A stretch of 24,490 bases of DNA from assembly GCA_001598975.1 (NCBI GenBank), contig BBXU01001622.1:1-24490 (forward strand), in the 5' to 3' direction. This document shows positions 1-10,900 of this stretch, one piece after another (the stretch's first letter is position 1; every line of letters starts with the position of its first letter). A program made the position numbers and the translations under genes. The notes beneath the pieces are model-generated. The model was not told where the DNA came from. It did not search any database and saw only the letters and a program-made list of their open reading frames with translations. The DNA is from Parachlorella kessleri (taxonomy: Eukaryota > Chlorophyta > Trebouxiophyceae > Chlorellales > Chlorellaceae).

Positions 1-323
1 CAGGCATTGGTACCCCCCTAACGCACGGCCACGGGAGTTGGGGCCTGCCCATGTAGCGCCCCCACGAGCGCAACCTTCCTACATGGCACTCTGCATGATA
101 GCCTCTAGGGGACCGCATGAATAACAACCCAGGCACTCATACTTCCTGCTGTACTGCCAAGCCTGGGCCCGCCCATCAGCACACATCCTCCCCCGTGCCC
201 ACCCCGCTCCGGTAGTGACAAAGTTGTGTAGGACGCCCCCTTAGCCTTGCCCGGAACAATCCAAGCAACTACATAAAGTTTACACATCCATATGCCCAGG
301 CCCCGGCGCCCCATTCGCCTTGC

Positions 324-2320
324 CTGGAAGTTGGCTGGCGATCCCGACAGCGACTGCACGTTCACGCCCCACTGCTCGGGGTCCAGCCCAAACGCAGCCA
401 GGGCACGCCTCTGCAGGCAGATCACACACCACACACACAGAGTTATGGACCAAACGCAGTGCCGCAAAGACAGCAGGCAAACAATAACCCCCACAGGCGG
501 GCAGCACGGCCTACCACCCACTCAGCCTAACATAGCACCGCAATTTATGCTCGCAGAGCGCGACAGCAGTAGCCCTGCCGCTTCCTGGGTACCCACCACC
601 CCACAACTGCTGCTTCTAGCAGGCATCTGCCTCCTGCTCCGGACGCTCCATGTCATTCCTATGTCCCATGCGCCCAGCTCCTGCCACCTATGATACGCCC
701 AGAGGTTGCCACCCCTGATGCACACCCAGAGGCAGTTGCCACCCCTGACGCACACCCAGAGGGGGTTGCCACCTATGAACAAACAAGGGGTGGTTGCCAC
801 CCCTGATGCACACCCAGTGGCGGCGGGAGCAGCCAGGCACCTGGCACAGGGTCTCCGCCTGGTCGATGAACTCGTTGCCGCCATAGTACCGCGCGCCCGG
901 GTAGCCCTCTGAGTACTTGTTAGTCATCACCGACCCCACCGCCTCCATCACCGACCGCGACACAAAGTTCTCCGAGGGGATGAGCTCCAGCCCCTGCGCG
1001 GCGACTCATCCATTTGTCAAATCAGTCACGCGCTCCAGTTTGCCATACCTGCCACGAGCTCCAGCCCCTGCACGGTGCTATGCACGACTTAAGACCCCCT
1101 TGGGTAAGGACCCCCTTGGGCCCCCTGGCACCCTGCCTACACAGTAAGCCGCTCTGACAGCAACCATCCCCGCCCACCCCGAGCCACAAAACCAACTTGA
1201 TTGATATGCTGGGACAACAGACTTCACCACGGGCACGGGACAAGCAAATAGCTTGGCAGTGGACCCCGGTTCCCAGCACCAGCCAGCTCCCCAGTCATTG
1301 GCAGGCTGCTGTGGCGGTGCCAGTGCTGCTCAGAATCTGTGCCCACTCCTCCCACCAAGATGTTGCCAGGACTCCTGGGACAGCAATGACAAAGACTAGT
1401 ACAAGGCTCCTACTCTTTGGCTCCTTCCGAGAAGAATCAACCCATGCAATTGAGAACCAGTGGTAGTAAGAATAGTGCGCCTCCCGCCTACCTTCCACTG
1501 CCTGTTCTTCTCATGCTCTATGATGTCAAACAGCTCCGGGTCCACGGCTTCCAGGGGGGCATTCAGCACCTTGGGCCACTGCAGGCACCCCAGCAGCCAG
1601 GCACGCCACTTGTAGGCCCCGCATGCCCGACGCTTTTGGCAGCAAGCCAATGTGCAAGGGGGCGACCAACAGGACTGGCATAAGGGCGTTACCCCTATGA
1701 CCCCACGCCAGTCCTCAGCGTCCGCGATGTACGTGGCAAGTAGGCCAAAGTGTGGGGGGGCTCATGGCAGCGAATCCAGCTGGCAGTACGCTGTTAGGCC
1801 AGATTGTACTGCCAAGGCTGCCCTGGCTCCCGCCAATAGCCCGCAGTGCAGGGTACTGACTTGGGGCGCGCACGGCAGCTGACACCCCTGTTGTGTGCTG
1901 CTGAGATTCAACGCAACGGCAAGAGAGCCCCACCACAAATACGCATATTGTATGGGCAGGTGGCCAGGTTGCAAGTGGTGGCAACTGCGAGCAGTTCCAG
2001 TGGTAGACATGCCAGTACCCACCGTCACATGAGCGCGACTAGTTTGAATAGCGTCGTAGCTCTCCTCGTTAGTTGCAGGCTGCAGGGTCAGACAAGCAAG
2101 GAAAGTAAGGCTTGGAAAACGCGATCACACCTGCACTTGAAAGCTGGGCCTTACCTGAGCTGCGAAGTTCCTCAGCTGGTTGGCCTGCATTGCATACGAA
2201 TAGCATTTACTCATATAACAAGTCCAATGCAGCTAGCCTGCAAAGTCACGATAGTGTAGAACTCACCAGCACACGGGAGACACCCGCAAGACCGCGGCCC
2301 TTCCTCAACAGCAGCGCCAT
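324..2320 (-). CDS. SHMT: Serine hydroxymethyltransferase, 5' part (gene runs off the left edge)
   Basis: SHMT is a PLP enzyme that interconverts serine plus tetrahydrofolate with glycine plus methylene-tetrahydrofolate (one-carbon metabolism; photorespiration when mitochondrial). Six exons are visible: 2320-2267, 2184-2155, 2079-2023, 1578-1492, 993-841 and 410-324, all joined in phase 0, giving the first 156 residues. The start at 2320 opens a leader, [18 protein letters not shown], rich in Arg and Leu with no acidic residues, typical of mitochondrial presequences. The mature part carries family motifs: [48 protein letters not shown], and [14 protein letters not shown] at the last visible codon. 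The PLP lysine and the C-terminal two thirds must lie left of the window. The final visible intron opens with a GC donor at 323. The identity is clear from the motifs. Mitochondrial location is inferred from the leader, and exons 2 and 3 (leader and linker) are the least certain. Confidence 0.93.
697..820. repeat. 30-bp minisatellite in SHMT intron 5
   Basis: About 4.4 tandem copies of a unit close to 30 bp lie inside the SHMT intron between 840 and 411. Each copy holds the core GTTGCCACCCCTGATG followed by CACACCCAGAGG. Two copies are exactly 30 bp (721-750 and 751-780); the flanking ones are slightly shorter or partial. The copies differ by point changes, so this is an ageing array. It has no coding role in the spliced model. 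Confidence 0.88.
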
Positions 2321-2809
2321 TATGTGCCCTGCTGCAGAGTGTGGGTGCAAGATCAACTGTGCACCGACCGCTGCACAGGTTGGTTCGTCTGGTTCCTCTT
2401 ACGCTTGTTCCTGGCGGGAGGCGTGCCATGTCACCCTCCTTTGTCAGGCCTTTGTGTGGGTCGGAGTGGCCAAGCGGTGACTTGCTGTTGCGTCTGATCC
2501 GACTCGTGGATGCTGTGTCGCACAAATTATTTGTAGGAGTATGTGATGGCCTGAGTTGTTGGCGAGCGTGTTATTTGCGCTGCCCCGCTGCCTACTTCTG
2601 CTGGCTTCCGAACGAGTTTGCACAATGCGCGTTACAGTGTATTAGATATTGCTCACTGACAACAATGACAACCAAACTGACGGCATAATTGATCTCGTGA
2701 CTACGTCTAGGGCCGGACCTTGCTTGCAATATAGCTGAGGTACCCCTGGTCGCCGAAACAGCAGTGGTAAGCTGACCAAGGTGAAGCGCACGCAGCCGAC
2801 CCGGGGCCC
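2321..2809. promoter_or_regulatory. Divergent intergenic region between SHMT and ZIP
   Basis: These 489 bp separate the SHMT start (minus strand, 2320) from the ZIP start (plus strand, 2810), so they must hold both 5' untranslated regions and both promoters. I see no convincing TATA box, no RNA gene and no supported coding exon. Open frames here show no family resemblance. Confidence 0.5.
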
Positions 2810-5800
2810 ATGCGCACTAAGATGGCCTCCCTGCCCGTGATTGCAGGCCTAGCAACCATGGTGTCAAGGCTGCTCTTCGATACCCTCTCCGCTCTGACCC
2901 TGGCTATCACAGCCCTCTTGGGTAAGGTCACGTGGGCAGCTCCTCTGGGTGCAGGAAATTAGCATGGGTGGCAGGTAGTGCGAACAGGGAGTAGAGCTGG
3001 GCTGGACTGGACTGGACTGGACGTAACTGACAGGGCTGGATGCAGAATGAGTCTGAGCCATACCTGTGGGTCGGCTCAGAGCGCGTACGAAACTCTTGCA
3101 GACACTCCCTTGGTCCCGTTTTGCGAGACGCTGCATGCGTCAACAGACCCTGCACAAGCTTCCCACCCTTGGCCCACCACGCGCACCCTTGCTTAGCTGC
3201 CTGGCGCTGGGCGGTCATGAAGCCTGTCCTCCCTGCCTGCAAGCAGGTGCCTACACCCCTGTCTTCCTAGCAAAGCAAGACAGGAACAGAGGCGGGTCCG
3301 GTCGGAGCCTGACCTTCATCCTCGGCAACCTGTTTAGTGCTGGAGGTGCGCTGCCTCTGGTTGCTGCAGGCAGGCAGGCAGGCTGGCCCCTCAGCCACTG
3401 GCACCCTGCCTGCCACACGCGTGTGCAATTGTGTTGATCGGTGGCTGGTGGCTCGGCTGCGCCGGGTGGCGCCTGCTTCTGCATAGACTTGCTCCAGCCT
3501 GCCGGTGGCCAGCCCCTGGCGCCCTCTGGCTCCCGGCCATTGCAGGGGTTGGCTGTCTCGCCCTGGACATGCGTGCTGCCCGCCCCACACCCCCTCTTGC
3601 CCCTCAGCCAGCTCCCGCCGGTCCCTCCCTTCTGCGGAAACTACACACAACATTTTTGCCTGAATACCTTGGCTCGTTCCCTACATGAGCTTGCTGCCCT
3701 TCCTGCCTTCCTCACGCCCCACTGGGTGCGTGCCCGCAGTCATGGTGTCGGCCGGGTTCTGCCACCTGCTGGGGGAGTCGCTGCGCCAGATGCCCGTCAC
3801 CGGCAGGTTCCCGCTGCCCACCTTTCTGTGCGGGCTGGGGTTCATGCTCACTCTTGTGGCGGACGCGGTTGCTTCCCGGGCCTCGGGGGGGCACGGCCAT
3901 GGGCATGGGGACGGCGGCTGCCACACGGGCGGGCCCCTGGGGACAGGTGCGCGACGCTGTGCGGCACGCTGTGCGGCTGCGCATGAGTGCCGGGGGTCTG
4001 GCAAGGGTGCTGGGAGGCAGGGATAGCCTGGCACTGTGAAGGCTCACTTGGTGGTGGCCCCTTCGGCTGCATCGGCTTGTTGAGGCTGACCTACGTGCGC
4101 GGCGCCACAGGCCAACAACCTCGCCTCTCCCGCTGTGCTGTGCTGTGCTGTGCCTTACCTAACACCCTGTGCTGCGCTTGTCAGTGGTCGCTGTGCATGA
4201 AAGGAGCCTGTACTGTCTCGTGGGGGGACAGGTGTCCCTGCCCGTGGGAATTACCTCTTTGTGAGGCAAGAGTGGACCATGAAACGGCTCTTGTCCAGCC
4301 CCGGGCCTGCTGCAAACAGCTTGAGGGTGGGGCATCGCTGTGTCAAAGACGTGGGCGCGCGGTGACAGAGAGTTTGGCGGCGCTTTCTTGTTGCATTTGC
4401 AGCAGTGGACCCTGAGAAGGCGCTGCTGCCAGGCCCCGTGCCTGGCTGCAAGCGGCTGCACAAGACCTCCGTCAGCCAAGAGGAGGAAGAGGAGGAGCGC
4501 CTTATCCCTAACGGTGAGTACCAGCTGGAATTTTAGCATATCCTGAGTACCAGATATCATACGATGCCACGGCCTGCGGGCTCTCCGCTGCATGCTGCAG
4601 AAGGTCTGATGTTCTGTGGCGGATGGGCACTGGTGTCGCCTTCTACCTGTCTGCTGCACTCCCATGTGTGCTCTCGCCCATGCCTTAAGAACTTACTTGC
4701 TTGTTGAGGTTGTTTCCCAACCTGCTTTCTCTGCACGTCTCCCAACGACAAAGCCCTGCGTTGTTGCGCTGAGCTGCCCCTCGGTTTGTGCAGGGCGGTA
4801 CTCTAGCGACGTCCCCGTAGATGGGGGTTTCAGCAACCCCGCAGCAGCAGTGGCAGCGGCCGGCAGCGAGAGCGACCGTGAGGAAGGCGTCGCGCTGTGT
4901 GTGCTGTCCTCACACCAACACCACCTCAGCGAGGGGCAGCTGGTGCGCCACAACCATCACCAGAACCACAGCGGCGGCGGCAGCAGCGGCAGGTACAGCC
5001 CCTTTCGCTTGGAGGATGGCGAGCCGCCTGACATTCGTCTGGGCCTAGCTGATGCTGTGGGGGAGGGCAGGGGTTCCCCACTGCGGCGGCAGCGGCAGCA
5101 GCAGCGGCAGCATTCGCTGGAGATGAGCGAAGCAGGCAGTCTGCGGGACCTGCTGCCCCCCGAGCGCTCCAGTAACGGCGGGGCAGCCCCGGCGGGGCAG
5201 AGGCCCCTCCTGCTCCCACCACAGCGATTGGTCAGGGGTGGCTCGAGCCGGCTGGCGACCCCCACAGCGGCGGCAGCCGCCGCTGCGGCAGCAAACGGCG
5301 CTGCCAACGGGAGGGAGGCGCCGGCGCTGTTGCAGGCGGCTGCTGCGAGCAGCAGCGTGAGGAGCGCGAGGGCGCCCAAGAGCGCCGTGTCTTTCATCAC
5401 AGCTGTGCTGATGGGGGTGGCGCTGTGCTTCCACTCGCTCCTAGAGGTGCGGCCAGGCACCCATAGCCTGACTGAGGGGGTGTGCAGAGCCACTAGCTTA
5501 TGCGCTCGTGCCACTCGTGCCACAGCGGCTGCCGAAATGGGTGTCCTTCCCTCCGGGTTGGTAGAGTCTGCCAAGGCCGGCAGGGCGACGGCTGTGGCTA
5601 CTGCTGATTTAAGGCCCCGATCCCCTGTCAGGAGAGGCCTTGCGTCCCCTCGCTTTGCTAGACTGTTTCCAAGCCACGTCTGTTTACAGCCAGTCGGCTT
5701 CGTGGGCTCCTTGATACAGGGTGCTGCCATGGGGGCCCAGGAGACGCTCACCAACTCGCTACACATCTTCATAGCCATCGTGAGCCATAAGGGGCTGGCG

Positions 5801-6922
5801 GCATACGCGCTGGGCAGCAGCATTGTGGACTCGCAAGTCAGGTGGGCCAGTGAGAACAGGTGGACCGTGGTACCACCGGCCTGGGTTCTGACTGGCTGAC
5901 TCACTGACTGGCTGGCTGGGTGGGTGGACGGGTTTTATTATGGTGCTGAGGCTTTGCAGGGGTTGGGGCAGGTCACAGCTTGAAGTGGATCCTTAGGGGG
6001 GCTGGGCAGAGCTTTGCCCATTGCGGTGCTCGCTTATGCAGCTGTGGGAAGACAGCAGTCCTGCAGCTGCCCCTGCACGGACCTACCTGTTCCAAGGTCA
6101 GCGCAGTAACGCGCACGCAGTGTGATGCATCCATGCAGCAAGATCACCATGCTGCCCTCAACACCGCTGCCCTGTTCATGCACCCCCGCCCCCACCCTCC
6201 CCCATGCCTGCCCGGTTTGCTAATTGCAGCATGCAGCAGTTCTGGAGCGTGGTGCTGCCCTTCACCTTTGCAAGCCCGGTGGGCATCTTCATCGGCTACA
6301 TCATCTCCGATCTGGCCACCGGGGCGGGGGCCGCCGGCATCAGCGCACTCGCGTCAGGTATGTTGGGTGGTGGTGGAGGCAGGCCGTGCGAGCAGAGGCT
6401 GGGTAGGCTGTGAAGCGGCCCGGGGTTCTAGGTTGGGCTCTCGCTGCGAGGCCAACATCCTAGTCCTGGACACCGCGCTCGCACCTGCCTGGTCTTGCGG
6501 TGATACAAGTGCCCAGCCTTCCCACCCGCTGGGGCGCCCTGGTGGCTAGGGAGTACTGCAGCCAGCAAACAAACCTTGTTGCTAATGGCGGCTGGCAGTT
6601 CGAACCGAGGATTGGTAGCTGGAGGGACGCCAGAAGAGCTGGGAGTGCCATGTCATCTCTCTGCAAGGCTACTTCAGATGAGCTTTCTAAGGGAGCAGGG
6701 AGTGCCAACAGAGGGTGGTGGGTGAAGCGTGCGGGTCAGGCGTGGCAGCAGATATGCGCCTGAGGGTTGTTTGCTTGCTCTGGTCTTGCAGGGACCTTCC
6801 TGTATGTGGCTTTCATGGAGGTCATCCCCAAGGAGCTGTACGACCACTCCCACCTGGCCGCCAAGATGGCCATGCTGCTGCTGGGCTTTGGCGCCATGTC
6901 ACTCCTGGCAGTGTGGGCCTAA
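2810..6922 (+). CDS. ZIP-family divalent metal transporter (zinc/iron-type), 520 aa
   Basis: ZIP proteins move Zn, Fe or Mn into the cytosol from outside the cell or from organelles. Eight exons: 2810-2921, 3247-3345, 3740-3946, 4403-4513, 4794-5446, 5720-5841, 6230-6357 and 6792-6922; all phases close and the stop is TAA. The N-terminal hydrophobic helices include LGNLFSAGVMVSAGFCHLL (about 59-81). A His-rich stretch, HGHGHGDGGCH, sits at 122-132. A long polar loop (about 140-380) holds HQHH, HNHHQNH, an acidic EEEEE run, poly-Gln/Arg and poly-Ala. The C-terminal bundle has the TM4 signature HSLLEG (H390-G395), TM5 with IVSHKG, then SPVGIFIGY and FMEVIPKEL, which resembles the family's EIIPKEL. 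The loop is much longer than in typical plant ZIPs. An in-frame ATG at 2822 is an alternative start. Metal specificity and membrane cannot be read from the sequence. Confidence 0.93.
2968..3045. repeat. Dispersed repeat fragment in ZIP intron 1
   Basis: The box GTGGCAGGTAGTGCGAACA (2968-2986) and a second box, CTGACAGGGCTGGATGCAG (3027-3045), recur in the same order and orientation at 17883-17901 and 17921-17939, with a few substitutions. Between them lies a short CTGGA microsatellite (about 2999-3022). It reads as a diverged copy of a dispersed non-coding element; I recognise no named family. Confidence 0.65.
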
Positions 6923-7222
6923 CGCGGGCGGGCGGGCGGGCCGTCTGGGATGCCTCGGTCACACACGCCCTGCTGGTTGTGTGGTCCGCCCCAGACCCCT
7001 CGGGGCCTGCCCCAGCACACATGCTGTCCGCCCCAGCGGGTCCCCTAGTGGGGAAGGAGGCACAGGGGTGGCACTAGGCGGATGTGGCAGGGGGCTCGGT
7101 TCGTAAGCTTCGGGCCCCAAGGCAGCGTCTGAAGGCCCCTTTTTAGCTATGTAGTCTGCTGTGTGATTTGCAGTGTGCGACCAGGCCTGAATGACTTCCA
7201 CATGCCCATTCTGAACAGTTGC

Positions 7223-7227
7223 TGTAA
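7223..7227 (+). terminator. TGTAA polyadenylation signal for ZIP
   Basis: TGTAA is the usual polyadenylation signal of chlorophyte nuclear genes. This copy lies 301 nt after the ZIP stop codon, and I see none between the stop and this site. Cleavage would be expected some 10-20 nt further on. Confidence 0.55.
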
Positions 7228-7861
7228 ATACCTGGTGTCTTACCTGCCATTTCTCAAGTCCTTGAGGACAAAGTATCAACTACAATAGGCCATCCAGGCC
7301 ATGGTCTGGGGTTGCCTCTAGGAGGGCTGGCCGCCAGTGAGCCTAGCCCCCCTTTGAAGGCTCCCGCTCTCCTCAGAATCTCGCACTTAGCTACAAGTGT
7401 CTCACAATACCGTCTCACAACGCTGCTGCAACTAGTGGCAACAGTAATGCCGGCTTAAGGGAAAGGCATATGCATCCATATTGGCTCTCGATTATTATGG
7501 CCAAGTGCAACATCAGGTTATGCTGCGCGCAAACGTGTTGCCTGCCAAAGAGGGAGATGCTCCTGGACCAAGCTTCAATTTCCCACCACAACTTGTCTGG
7601 TACGATCGAAAGCAAGCTGATGCAACTTGTACATTGAACATGCAACTTAAACTTGACTCGCAGGGCTGAGAACTCTCTCACACATGCTGCCTAAGTTGCC
7701 AATATCACTATGTCACTATACCCTCACTGGACTGAACTACCCGCAACCCTGTGTCTAACCATCTGACCCTTCTGCAGCTGACAATCTGATCCTAGGCTGA
7801 GCCCGCACATTGCCACTACCTAGTACTGCGCCAGCTTCTGCCTTGCTGTTCCCCTACCACC

Positions 7862-7866
7862 TTACA
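7862..7866 (-). terminator. TGTAA polyadenylation signal for GT61
   Basis: TTACA on the plus strand reads TGTAA on the gene's strand, 74 nt after the GT61 stop codon. It is the only such motif between the stop and this point, which agrees with the 3' end of the gene model. Confidence 0.55.
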
Positions 7867-7939
7867 GGGACAACCCCAGCGCTCCCTGAGCCAACCCTAA
7901 GAACACCCCATCTGAAAAGCGCCATCTGGTACCTCCACC

Positions 7940-10900
7940 TCAAGAGCTACTTGTCGGCGGCTGCTGTGCCATGGGCGCAATGCCCGCGCTGCACATGGCC
8001 TCATCGATGACTGGCCCCAGTGAAGCCATGTCTACATAGGTGTTCTGGTAGATCCACTGGTTGCCTGGCCAGCCGTCCACCGGGTGCGGCTCCTGGGGGT
8101 CAAAGTGCAGCCGGAAGTCGGTGGCCCTGCACCGCAGCCAAGGTGGGGGCCTTACTGCCAGGCTTGGCCATGCATCGTTCCACTATATACCTGCCGGCCT
8201 TGCGTTGGAGCTGAATGGCACCGGAGCTGAATGGTTGGACATCGCATCATGGCAGTGCATTTCTGCTTCTACAGTTAGGGTTCAAGGTTAAAGCTGGAAG
8301 TTGCTGACCCTCCAAGCCACTCTCCAAAGACCTGTAGGGATGGACGGTCACGAAAGGAGAGGCAAGAGTTGCCTGGGCAAGGCCTGGACCAGGTGCTCTT
8401 TTTTGCTGTGCACATGTGCACTCCCCACCCAGGACCGGCCTTGTGCTCCTTACCAGCACAGCATTGCTTCAGTAGCCTTGCCCAAGAACCCCAGTCGCTC
8501 AACCCATGCAAGCAGGGCACCACAAGGCTCGCCTGGGCCCCGCGGCTGCACCCACCAAGCCGCCAAGCACCAGCTGCTACCCAGCACCAGCTCAGTCATC
8601 CCCCACCCCTGCCCCAGCCCCGCAAGCGCATGCCCCAGGTGGCCCCGGGCCCACCTCCTTCCCCACACACGCACCGCAGCTTCTTGGGGAAGTCCTCCCT
8701 CCCCACCCACACGCACCGCAATTTTTTGGGGACCCCCTCCCCCCCCAAAGACACACGCACCGCAGCTTCTTGGGGAAGTCCTCCCTCCGCACAAACGCCA
8801 GGTGTGGGTGCGGGTTGAACCACTGCAGGTAGCCGCACTCGTTGGCCAGCACGATCTCGCGGTAGTTGAAGCCGCGGATGGCGCCTGCGCCCCCAGGCAG
8901 GCGCCAACCGTACGGGTACAGCTGGACCGCGGTGGCGCCGTGCTTGATGAACAGCGCGTTGGTCCAGCCTGCAAGGCAAGTGGCACAGCAGGATGCGTAG
9001 TGACACTCGGGACATGCAGGTGGTTCAACAGGCCGGAAATTTTGTGACTGTGGCAGCGGAGTGCGCTGTACATAGCTTCCTACAATGTGAGCCTATATAA
9101 CCGTTGGCCGTTTCAAACCCATGGCTTTTGCAGGCCTTGCTGCCTTGCACGCAGCTGAGGCACCTTGAGCAGGAGAGTGACCTTGGCTCGCCGTACCTGC
9201 CCCATGCATCCCTATAAGGACGTCGGTGTGCTGCATCAGGTTGAGCACCTCCAGCAGCGGCTCCTGCACCACAGCCCCCAGCACACGGTGCACATGCGTA
9301 CTTACGATTCTTCTACAAGCAGTATTTTGAGGGCGGGTTGGGTCCACCGAGCTGCCAGCTACACCGGCACAGCGCACGCAGCATCACACGGCCCCCGCCG
9401 CGACATGCAGGTCGTTGGCCTAGCAGTGCCCTCCATGTCCCCGGGAGTCGAGGTCGCCTACCCATAAAGTCCCAGGGATCCAAGTACGCCTACACACCCG
9501 TACCCCAAAAGGCTGGCCAGAGCTCCCGGCAGCCTCCCCGCGAGCAGGCCAGGGCCCCCGCCCCGAGCACACACCTCAAAGGTGGTGACCCTAAGCGTGA
9601 CGTTGTACCGCTCCAGCACGTAGCGCAGGATGTCGTGGTCGTTGAGCACCCGCCGCGAGAAGAAGTTGCGCATCATGTAGGTCACCACCGGCCGCGGCGC
9701 CTCCAGCGGCAGCTTGCCCTGCAGCACAGCGCGGGCAGCAGCGGTGGTGACTGTGCGGCGCAGAGGCTGCGCATTGCGTAGGGCACACCGGCCCGGGGAA
9801 GCAGCAGTCTACCCTGGAAGCCAGCAGGTGTTGGCGGAGGTTGGGAGTAAAGTAGCACAGCGGCAGCTTGCCCTGCAGTAGCGCCAGCTCAAAGCGTGCC
9901 TTGCAGACAGGCCACGGCTGGGAAGTGGAGGAGACTGTGATGGGTCCAGCTCGCGCACCCTTGCTGCCACCTGGGCCACCCTCCTCCCTACGAACCCCTG
10001 GGGCCCCTCTACCAGCCTTGGCCCGCCTCCCCTCCATTCACCTGCATATACCGGTACCCACTTCATGGCCCCCACCATCTCTGCCTCGTCGTGATTACCA
10101 GGGAAACCCCTCAGACACTCAACCCTTCCTGTCACTTGCATTTCCAGCTTAAAAACTCACCCGAGGTACAACAGGGGGCATCCGCCGCACCGCCTCCTCC
10201 ATGTCCAGCTCTGGCGGCTCCTCCTGTTCCTCCTCATCCCCCTCCTCGCCCCACACAGGCTGCTGCTGCTGCTGCCGCTGCTCCTCCGCCCCTTGCTCCC
10301 CACCCAGCGTGCCCAAACCCCCCTCCTGCTCCTCCTCCTCCTCCTCCTCCTCCGATTCCTGCGGTTGTTGCGGCCCGCTGTCCTGGCTGTCGCCGCCATC
10401 TGCCGCCGCTTCCCCACCGTCACCGGCATCGTCCCCGCCGCTATCCTGCCACGCCGCTGCCGCAGCCGCGGCGGCCCCAACGTCCAGCTGCAGGCCCGCC
10501 GCCGCGGCGGCACCACTGCCTGCAGCACCACCCATATTCAGCGCCTCCTCCGCAGGCCCGGCCTCACCGCTGCCAACACCCTGGCCTTGCTGCTGCTGCT
10601 GCTGCTGCTGCTGCCGCTGGGTGCCTTCCTCAAAGTCCGTCAGCGTTTCCCCGGCCAGGCGCCGCCGCAGCAGGCCGCCAGATGCCTCCGCCTCCCGCTG
10701 CCCGTCCCCGCTGGCGCCGTTAGGGATGAGCGCCACTCCCTCGCCGCCGCCGCTGCTGGTGTTGGCGCTCGCCCCTCTGCCACCTGCTCCGCCATCGCTG
10801 CCACCGCCGCCGCCCCACAGCCCCAGCAGGGCCTTGGCAGCGGCAGTGTCGCCGGCACTCGCGCTCGCTGCTGCGACAGTTGCCCCAGCGTCCAGCTTGT

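Larger units (their letters stand above)
6923..7939. other. Convergent intergenic region between ZIP and GT61
   Basis: The ZIP gene (plus) and the GT61 gene (minus) both end here, so the segment holds two 3' untranslated regions. Apart from two TGTAA polyadenylation motifs (listed separately) I see nothing: the open frames are short, lack family motifs and overlap one another. No tRNA, other RNA gene or mobile element is evident. Confidence 0.6.

Noticed and set aside
697..820. A short regularly repeated array that could be mistaken for CRISPR.
   Set aside because: The units are directly tandem with no unique spacers, and lie inside an intron of a eukaryotic gene.
4616..5899. A 427-codon plus-strand open frame that looks like one intronless gene.
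   Set aside because: Only 4794-5446 is supported as coding (ZIP exon 5). The start lies in the preceding intron, the frame reads through a donor, and the true next exon (5720-5841) is joined by splicing.
4957..5904. A 315-codon minus-strand open frame.
   Set aside because: It is antisense to ZIP exon 5, low in complexity, and lacks motifs. The plus strand carries the conserved ZIP signature.
7415..7681. Overlapping open frames on both strands in the ZIP-GT61 gap.
   Set aside because: No motifs, no splice continuity with the neighbours, and base composition like non-coding flank.
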